Shown here: one piece after another, positions 36,001 to 64,000 of the stretch
How the letters are laid out: the number at the start of each line of letters is the position of its first letter
Position numbering within the stretch: position 1 is the stretch's first letter
Assembly: GCF_036324505.1 (NCBI RefSeq)
Contig: NC_086355.1
Coordinates: 25,974,518 to 26,038,517, forward strand
Reading direction: 5' to 3'
From: Eleginops maclovinus
Lineage: Eukaryota; Chordata; Actinopteri; Perciformes; Eleginopidae
Length of the DNA: 64,000 nt
The notes under the pieces: model-generated
Told to the model about the DNA's origin: nothing
What the model saw: only the letters and a program-made list of their open reading frames with translations
Database searches by the model: none
Made by a program: the position numbers and the translations under genes

Positions 36001-36957
36001 CTGTTACATTATAAACACCTTTCAGAGAGCATGAGAGATGGGATGTGGCTCATTACTCTGGACAGACTGGGGTCAGAGCTGTAGCACCGTGGAGTTGCTT
36101 AGCAAAAACTAAAATACGCTTCCGAGGAGGATGAGACTCTGCAACACCTCATTTATTGATATAAGTTCCGGGGTCATGGTTGGTCCTGCGAGGCCTTAGA
36201 TTGACACTTAATACAAATCATAGTTTTGTCATGTATGCTTATTCAAAGAAACTATGGACGCAAAACAAAAAGGGGTGTTTTAATGAAACATTTTCACCGC
36301 GTGTGTGGAAATCTGGAAAGCTAGATGCGAGGAGGAGGAGGAGGAGGAGGAGGAGGAGGAGAAGAAGAAGAAGAAGAAGAAGAAGAAGAAGAAGAAGAAG
36401 AAGAAGAAGAAGAAGAAGAAGAAGAAGAAGAAGAAGAAGAAATTGGACTGAATTCAGACATAGTTTAACGGACAATTTACTTTCCGCCATGCACTTTTAT
36501 CAACTCTATTCATTTATATTACGGATGTGATTTGTGTATTGTGTATGTGGCTTATAGTATCTAGTTTTTGTAATATTGTTCAACGTAATTGAAATAAAAG
36601 GTAACATTAGCTACACACACGAGCCTCCACACGTGTGCACTAGCAACCACACACGAGTCGCCGTTAGACCATTTCCCTTTGTTCAAAACCAACCCGCAAG
36701 CTTTAACCATTCGTGAAGTCACCATGTTTACCCGTTTTAAGCAAAGTTAATAAAACCATAGTCGCAGTATCTGAGCTCCTGCTAGCAGGTTATGTTAGAG
36801 CTAGCTGCTACCGCGGACAGGCTAGCTTACCTGTGTCGCTGTGAGAGCGGACAGTGATGTACTTCCTCAGTTTCTTCAAAGCCTTGGTCCGGATAGGCTT
36901 CTCGTTTGAGGCTAGTCGTTGTGCGAGCTGGACCTCTGGCTCTTGAAGCGTTGCCAT
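18065..36957 (-). CDS. rrp1b: ribosomal RNA processing protein 1 homolog B, 16 coding exons
   Basis: Exons (minus): 36957-36831, 35778-35696, 29989-29932, 29833-29748, 29468-29407, 28918-28789, 28160-28096, 27897-27686, 27350-27238, 26868-26771, 26427-26408, 26299-26147, 25662-24440, 24227-24084, 21978-21912 and 18276-18065. All junctions are GT-AG and phases agree, giving 2853 nt and about 950 residues (human RRP1B is about 758). Residues about 8-215 form the Nop52/Rrp1 domain ([56 protein letters not shown]). An acidic linker includes a seven-Asp run in exon 9. Exon 13 encodes 408 residues rich in Lys/Glu with repeated KKKKK blocks. The tail has KVTF (residues 869-872), the PP1-docking type motif known from human RRP1B, then [15 protein letters not shown] and the ending RRPSAADFF. 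It is a nucleolar protein of large-subunit rRNA maturation. The C-terminal motifs favour RRP1B over RRP1. Exon 11 is only 20 nt. Intron 2 (5.7 kb) hosts two transposons. Confidence 0.95.
18313..18339 (+). repeat. short (CAA)n repeat in rrp1b intron 15
   Basis: About nine CAA/ACA units lie just upstream (minus sense) of the last rrp1b exon, within 40-60 bp of its acceptor. Confidence 0.85.
19223..20956 (+). mobile_element. internally deleted BED-finger hAT (1734 bp) in rrp1b intron 15
   Basis: The element begins cagagttgtggactcgagtc and ends ggtcccacctctg, with subterminal arrays of gacttg/caagtc words at both ends. The 8-bp duplication ctgcataa flanks it perfectly (19215-19222 and 20957-20964). 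It carries the first and last coding parts of a transposase (19594-20313) but lacks the catalytic middle. It is oriented opposite to rrp1b. Confidence 0.93.
19594..20313 (+). pseudogene. hAT transposase remnant: BED finger exon plus C-terminal dimerisation region
   Basis: The first exon (19594 to about 19745) starts [10 protein letters not shown] and has a BED finger (CKTCGTKT then [10 protein letters not shown]) ending at a gtaagt donor. The last part, in the open frame 20074-20313, contains [20 protein letters not shown] then [20 protein letters not shown], a classic hAT C-terminus. Only about 300 bp separates them where a full-length relative would have well over 1 kb of core. The DDE-bearing core is deleted. 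Confidence 0.85.
21158..21752. mobile_element. PIF/Harbinger-like MITE (595 bp) in rrp1b intron 15
   Basis: Inverted termini ggttgtgtgtccaccaagg and ccttggtggacacacagcc are flanked by the trinucleotide tta on both sides (21155-21157 and 21753-21755). A TTA/TWA duplication is typical of PIF/Harbinger. The interior has cgccggcg words, a TA-rich core and a 20-bp tandem duplication near 21691-21720 (aataacgccggcgctttcag). There is no transposase. Confidence 0.82.
22620..23560 (-). pseudogene. L1-like LINE ORF2 C-terminal remnant in rrp1b intron 14
   Basis: On the minus strand, about 23434-23204 reads a typical end of an L1-type reverse transcriptase region ([19 protein letters not shown], then [14 protein letters not shown]). 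About 23040-22860 reads [20 protein letters not shown] and further C-terminal sequence. Several frameshifts and an internal deletion are present. The 5' part is absent. Confidence 0.7.
24260..24400 (-). mobile_element. LINE/SINE 3'-tail relic, copy 1
   Basis: On the minus strand this reads ctacactgtagctgctgtg followed by tgacaataacatccttgaac, closely matching the tail at 37510-37560 (ctacactgtagctactgtg, tgacaataaaaccttgaat). It is the 3' end of a retroposon in rrp1b intron 13. Confidence 0.6.
26699..26737. repeat. (ACGG)n tetranucleotide repeat
   Basis: About nine ACGG units lie in rrp1b intron 10, followed by ACAC-rich sequence, roughly 25 bp from the exon 10 donor. Confidence 0.92.
28540..28720 (+). 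mobile_element. LINE 3' tail ending in a CTAT repeat
   Basis: The text tttcccaaattgggatcaat, then aaagtacttc and a (tatc)n run, is the familiar 3' end of a fish non-LTR retroposon. It is in rrp1b intron 6. No coding part remains. Confidence 0.65.
30475..33226 (+). mobile_element. ZBED5/SCAND3-like hAT transposon (2752 bp) in rrp1b intron 2
   Basis: The termini cagaggtcttcaac and gttgaagacccctg are imperfect inverted repeats. The perfect 8-bp duplication ctctacaa flanks the element (30467-30474 and 33227-33234). Subterminal ggggggtc/gaccccc words occur at both ends. It carries a transposase ORF with two frameshifts (30857-32775) and is oriented opposite to rrp1b. Confidence 0.94.
30857..32775 (+). 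pseudogene. hAT transposase (ZBED5/SCAND3-like) with two frameshifts
   Basis: The first block begins [16 protein letters not shown]. It has a BED-type finger ([19 protein letters not shown] then HLETTHS), then [15 protein letters not shown] and [14 protein letters not shown]. Near 31505 the frame shifts to a second block with [43 protein letters not shown] and [10 protein letters not shown]. Near 32200 it shifts again to a third block with [20 protein letters not shown], the dimerisation region. It ends at 32775. Total length (about 640 codons) is normal for the family, so it is nearly full length and recently inactivated. Confidence 0.92.
33341..34697 (+). mobile_element. Tc1/mariner element (1357 bp) in rrp1b intron 2
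   Basis: Inverted termini cagtggggagaacaagtatt and atgcttgttctccccactg are flanked by TA on each side (33339-33340 and 34698-34699). Long internal inverted arms extend more than 100 bp and include a second copy of the binding-site-like text at 33400-33420 and 34615-34640. Single-base differences between arms indicate modest age. Confidence 0.95.
33709..34494 (+). pseudogene. Tc1 transposase with an in-frame deletion of the catalytic middle
   Basis: The 261-codon ORF starts [20 protein letters not shown]. It has the paired HTH region, then the first catalytic Asp in VMWSDETK and the Glu segment in [11 protein letters not shown]. Full-length Tc1 transposases are about 340 residues. Here IPTVKHGE (about 34254-34277) is followed directly by TSQSPDLNP, so about 80 residues are gone, including the second catalytic Asp. 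The reading frame stays open, but the DDE triad is incomplete and catalysis is not expected. Confidence 0.92.
36330..36442 (+). repeat. (GGA)n-(GAA)27 polypurine tract in rrp1b intron 1
   Basis: About ten GGA/GAG units run into 27 uninterrupted GAA units. The transcribed rrp1b sense is CTC/TTC. Uninterrupted GAA·TTC of this length can form triplex or sticky DNA in other systems; any effect here is inference. Confidence 0.95.
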
Positions 36958-37100
36958 GTTCACGCAGATTTTCGAGAAGACTTTTCTCTCCTCTCCTTTA
37001 CCAAAGATCGCTCTCCTACACACGTTTCCCCTGTGCGGCGCGGACTGATGACGTCTCCAGACTTCGGTGCGTTGGAGTTCTGTACGGCGCCACAGTGGGG
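36958..37100 (-). promoter_or_regulatory. probable rrp1b 5'UTR and promoter region
   Basis: Immediately upstream of the rrp1b start is a short GC-richer stretch (gcggcgcgg near 37035) with no other gene. No TATA box is evident. The open frame continues upstream of the chosen ATG, but the chosen start [15 protein letters not shown] aligns with the family N-terminus. The exact transcription start is not visible. Confidence 0.4.
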
Positions 37101-37299
37101 CAACCTCTCCCCTCGCTGTTCTCTACACATTCATGTTCTGTAAGTACAAAGTACGAGCACGTTCTTAACAAAGCCTAACACGTAACAATATGTAAAGCTG
37201 CAGAGCTCAGCGTCAGACTTCACATTCATCCACCATGCTTCCTAATGCTGATTTCCCACCAACGCAATGCAGGCTACCATTTATAAATGCACGTTAATA

Positions 37300-37565
37300 A
37301 AAAGTATTTCATTTCATTTTACTGTGCAATATTTAATTGTATATCCTGTTGTTGCATAAATCATATTCCATTTACTCTTCTTGCACTATTTTTATTTCTT
37401 TTTTATTTACTTTCCATCTTGCAACATTCTCTTGCACTATTTTGTTTCTAATCTTTTATTTCTTTCACTATTTGTAAGTCCTATATGTATAATGTTGTTT
37501 TTCATTTTCATATCTACACTGTAGCTACTGTGCACATGACAATAAAACCTTGAATCTTGAATTTA
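37300..37565 (+). mobile_element. LINE/SINE 3'-tail relic, copy 2
   Basis: The stretch ends with tgacaataaaaccttgaat and ccttgaatcttgaa, preceded by ctacactgtagctactgtg. It is the 3' end of a non-LTR retroposon in the rrp1b-slc37a1 spacer, in the opposite orientation to copy 1 at 24260-24400. Confidence 0.65.
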
Positions 37566-39467
37566 CGATCCCTCCACCCCGAATAAAAAACTGTCCTCCA
37601 TACTGTTGTCACATCAAATAACATGTTTAACTAACATCTGAACATCTGAGAGGCAGCAAGTGTGTGGTGTCACTTTCTGATCTGCTTCCTATAAACCCCG
37701 GCGGCAGACTGTGAATCATGGATGCATAAAGAGGACCTTACCGCTGTGTTCGGCCGTAATGAATGCACATTTATAGCCTATCTTTATTATCATTGTGCAG
37801 ACAGCAGAGACATCTCTAAGACCAATATTGCAAACACACTAACACGGAGAATTATTGGCCAAATAATGGGTTAGTTGCAAATAACGGTATTGCATTATTC
37901 ACTTATAAAGGGCAAATTACAAAGTTACAGAGTTATATTGAGTTTTTATTTGTATTTCTAGAGATTCTTGTATTAACTTATACAGCCCACGTTAGTAAGG
38001 GTCTGGCCTTGCATTTACAGTGTAGTAGGCTATAAGCCCATACATTGGATGGCTACTTTCAAATGTTATCTTTTGTGTTTATAATTTATTGCCAGAGAGT
38101 ACTTACTTAAAGAATATTTTGATATAGTTAAATAGTATAGCTGTAAGAAAGGCTGACAGGATTAAGTTAATGCTTCTTCCACCAACAAGTCCAGACAGAG
38201 AACCAGTAAATATTGATGAGCAGACGGACCTTCATCACAGAAGTTTTCGACCACAACAGCAGTTGATGGCAACAGCACTGACCACGGCACTTCCATGAAG
38301 ACCAACGCCTCTTCACATGGACATCGGACGCAGCAACGACTGTCTCCTTTCAACTATAAAAACCCTTTCAAACTCCATCACAACAAGTCCTTCAACATGT
38401 CTGTCTGTCCATCCAAGACAACAGACTTACCATCAACCTCTTCAACAGTCGCCTCCTCCACTATAACTCATATACCTTGAACATACACCTTGAATCCACA
38501 GGTGGGTAGATCTTGCTTACTTGAGAGCTGGAGAGTGTGACAGAATATGTCATATCTTGTTGGTCATAGCTTATTGGCTGTGTAAAGGTTTTTGCTCTTT
38601 TTCGGGGATCTATGCATTTTTTATAGAGAGACAAATAGACTGGAAAGGTGGAACCAAGGCACCATGCAGCAAAGGTCTGAGGGTTGAATATGAACCAATT
38701 TCTATACAATATGTCAAAGTGTAAACGCTTTTTCCAAATGAGTGTGATAGAAAAAGTATTTGATAAAGAATGAGTGTTTGGACTTATTTTGATTTCCTTT
38801 ACAAAGACAATATACTTTACAAGACAACACAGTATATAGACGTTACAGGGAATCGAGAGTTGGGATGACAGCAAATGTCCAAGGCAGGAAAAGCTAGATT
38901 TGTTGCTTGTTGTGTGATGCATTGTAACCAGTTATTCACAGTACTCCACACACAGAGCCTTTGTAACACACAGCACCTGCAACCATTTACATTTAATACA
39001 ATCATAAACTGGCAAGGGCTCAACTTACAGAAAGAAGGACATTTATGCAGTATAACACCCTCTACCCATTGCAAATTGTATCATTCTCTGTCCAGTTGGT
39101 TTAACAAGTGTTATTAACAATCGTTTGAATGCTTAATCCATAGTTCATGAATACATTTTGTACAAGTTATGCACCATGAATAGGGAACATTTTGATCACC
39201 ACTTACTTGCCCATTATTGCCTTGATCTAAATCTTGGCCCTGTTGATGTGTTGTGCACACATTCTGTGATGTAGCCTGGGCTTCAGGAACTAATGCTGTG
39301 AGGTGGTTATACAGCAAAGGGAACAAGCCGACATAATGATGGAAACTATGAATGACTCAGAGAAAGACTTTGGTCAAAGATCAGAGAACTATCTGAACGT
39401 GACGTCAGAGCAGCGCGTGCGCTGCCCGCTCCCTGCCCAGCTGTGTGCGTGTGTGCGTGTGTATGCG

Positions 39468-39468
<1 letters not shown>
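37566..39468. other. rrp1b-slc37a1 intergenic spacer
   Basis: I see no gene here. Open frames are short and unsupported. Any shared regulatory DNA of the head-to-head pair would be expected here, but no specific site can be called. Confidence 0.5.

Positions 39469-39522
<54 letters not shown>
39469..39522. repeat. (GT)n microsatellite upstream of the slc37a1 first exon
   Basis: About 26 uninterrupted GT units lie roughly 120 bp before the first 5'UTR splice donor, probably in the core promoter or the first exon. Confidence 0.95.
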
Positions 39523-39526
<4 letters not shown>

Positions 39527-39539
39527 TGTATGTGTGTGT

Positions 39540-39644
39540 GTATGAGGTGACAGTCGCTGCTAGCTTTCGCACAACAAGGAAGTAGAGATATATCGCTCAA
39601 CTGAAGGAACAACCATCACAAAACCTTCGACTGCCCCGTCCGAG
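39540..39644 (+). other. slc37a1: probable slc37a1 5'UTR exon 1
   Basis: The stretch ends at a strong donor (gag|gtaagt, 39645). It lies in a locally GC-richer region (cgaccgccgcggagcg just downstream, about 39700-39715), as at many promoters. The 5' boundary is not visible. The link to slc37a1 is inferred from strand and position. Confidence 0.4.
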
Positions 39645-40951
39645 GTAAGTTCCTCATAGGTAGCGGGTTTCTGGTGGGTTCTGAGCGGATACAAACCGCC
39701 CGACCGCCGCGGAGCGTGTGATCCGCGGCGGTGGTGTAGCAGCTAGCTGTGAACGAGCAGGAAGCGTATTGTTTCCAGCATAGGGACACACGTAGCCTAA
39801 TGAACAGTCTTTCTACGTGACTCCTTCAATGTGTATCAGTTTTGTCGATACATTAGTGATAACCGGGGCTTCTGTTTTGTTTTCTAAATATTTAGTCTAT
39901 TATTCGACATAGAATTCATGAGGAATATAAGAGGGAACACCGTATAGTTCCTGCTATAGCTCCGGGTACAGCCAGATGCTCAGCCTCAGTAAACAGTGCA
40001 GCCCGTGTGGACCTACAGAGTGATCTAAAGGCTGGTTCACTGCCAGCTATGTTTCTCTGGGTGGGATGTATGTCGTTTGGACATTATTGCTGGGAGCTAG
40101 ACACGTACACACGTTAAAGCACGAAACAGCTGTTTGTTGGGATACATCGCCCCCCCCAAAAGAGCTGTGCTTTAGAGTTAACTGACATAAACTCAAGCTT
40201 CACTGGTAAAGCAGGGAAGCTTTGGCAGAAAACCATTAATGTCACAGGAGATGATCTACAAGTGTACGGCAGCAGTGATTGAGCCCCCGGACTGGGATGC
40301 ATAGATCCCCCGGCTGTAACGTGGCCACGCTGCCTGCTCTCTGCTGCTGCACAGAGGAGTGTTTATGCCCTTAGACCAGCTCCTGGAACATCAAGTCTCT
40401 CTGAAGAGCATTCCAGAGCTCAGTTGCTCAGAGATCAGCTGCCCAGCACACTGTAGCCCAGGTGTTTCACTGCATTCAGGTAAGGGGATAAGGATTCCCT
40501 AGGGGTAATTCAGGGTCACCAAAACAGTTCATATTGCACATTTCAATACAATACTTAAAAAAACTAACCATGCAATTATCAATATTTTCTGATAGCTCCT
40601 CGACATCTCAGAGCTTTGCTTTCGGCTTTAATACAGTATGACTGTAGTGTTCCTTCTCAGAGTTTACTGTCCTTTACTAAATGTGTGTGACAAACTTTGA
40701 CATGTGAATCTGCTCATCATGCTCTGATGGACACAGGCAGCATGGATTAGGCTGAGCTGTAAAAAACAAAACAAATCACACCAGCTGGGGAAACTTGTGT
40801 GCAGTACATCTTCACTGACAGATCTCTTCATTCCCCTGTCTGCTTCTCCCTTCTCTCTCAACTACACCATTTCTCCTCTCATCATTTTTTTTATTCCTTC
40901 CTCCTCAACTCCCTTTTACTCGCCCCTCTCCCTGTCTTGTACTCTTCTCAG

Positions 40952-41121
40952 GCTCCAGCGCTCAGCTCACTGTGTCAGACATGTGTCCTCTTGCTGAGGA
41001 TCTCCCAGGAGGTTCCTCTAAGATTGATTTGAGCAGCAGCACCATGTCTGCGTGTCCAGCCTCCTCAGCCTGAGCCCACTTCAGCTGCCGTCCCAGAGAT
41101 TGTCTATATTTGTGTACAAAC
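40952..41121 (+). other. slc37a1: slc37a1 5'UTR portion of the first coding exon
   Basis: A long pyrimidine tract ending ctcttctcag (40951) provides a strong acceptor. The exon would run to 41177, with the initiator ATG at 41122. It contains upstream ATGs (for example at 40980), which could reduce translation. Another candidate 5'UTR exon ends at 40480 (attcag|gtaagg). Confidence 0.5.
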
Positions 41122-63736
<22,615 letters not shown>

Positions 63737-64000
63737 AGTGCATTGTGCATGCTATGCTGTGTCAGACAGTGTGTGTGTTTAACCTCTCAGGTGAAATAAC
63801 TGAGACAGTCGATCTGATGTTTATGTAAGAGCACAGTTCTTATAACTTATAGCATCTATAGTCTCATGGACACATGTCTCATCTGGTGTTAACCTAACAG
63901 GTCAAACTAGTGACCTTGTTAAGGTTAATTCACCACAGTCTACTAAATGTCACATTTAGCTTATTGCACTTACAAAAGACAAACATCCTGAAGGCATACT

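Noticed and set aside
36180..36530. Poly-Arg frame over the GGA/GAA tract in rrp1b intron 1
   Set aside because: It is a direct product of the trinucleotide repeat with no other support.

Overview
This window looks like teleost fish nuclear DNA. It has GT-AG split genes with vertebrate orthologs, many long (GT)n/(CA)n microsatellites, and a dense load of hAT, Tc1, Harbinger-like, Ty3/gypsy and LINE relics of the kinds usual in ray-finned fish. I see no rRNA gene, intact tRNA gene, CRISPR array or prokaryotic operon. I cannot name the species.

Two host genes are clear and lie head to head. On the minus strand is the complete rrp1b gene (ribosomal RNA processing 1 homolog B), positions 36957 down to 18065. 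I resolved 16 coding exons that join in frame to about 950 codons. On the plus strand is the 5' half of slc37a1 (glucose-6-phosphate/phosphate antiporter family). Nine coding exons run from 41122 to 63571 (284 codons, all phases consistent) and the gene leaves the window at the right edge. About 2.5 kb lies between the rrp1b start codon and the first probable slc37a1 5'UTR exon.

Layout. (1) 1-17460 is a transposon graveyard. A decayed Ty3/gypsy gag-pol (1972-8089, minus) is split by a short hAT-type element (2908-3731) and by a ZMYM1-like hAT (about 3784-7695). A KIAA1586-like hAT (9501-16652) follows, and its single large ORF is interrupted by an apparently intact BED-finger hAT (11607-15336). 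A truncated GTF2IRD2-like hAT comes last. (2) 17880-37060 is rrp1b. Its introns hold an internally deleted BED hAT, a Harbinger-like MITE, an L1-like remnant, a ZBED5/SCAND3-like hAT and a Tc1 element lacking one catalytic Asp. (3) 37060-41120 is the intergenic and 5'UTR region. (4) 41178-55413 is slc37a1 intron 1, about 14 kb. It contains a foldback element inside a second copy of the 2908-3731 element, and a three-layer nest: hAT, then a gypsy LTR element, then another hAT in one LTR. (5) 55414-64000 holds slc37a1 exons 2-9, with more hAT, foldback and LINE insertions in the introns.

Many element boundaries were fixed exactly from terminal inverted repeats plus target-site duplications, or from an uninterrupted second copy within the window. 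The most useful observations are the order-resolved nested insertions, the probably intact 658-codon hAT transposase, two foldback elements with roughly 195-200 bp inverted arms, several slc37a1 splice sites embedded in (GT)n tracts, and a fragment of slc37a1 exon 9 with its splice acceptor duplicated into intron 1. Family names are from memory of protein and terminus signatures; no database search was run.
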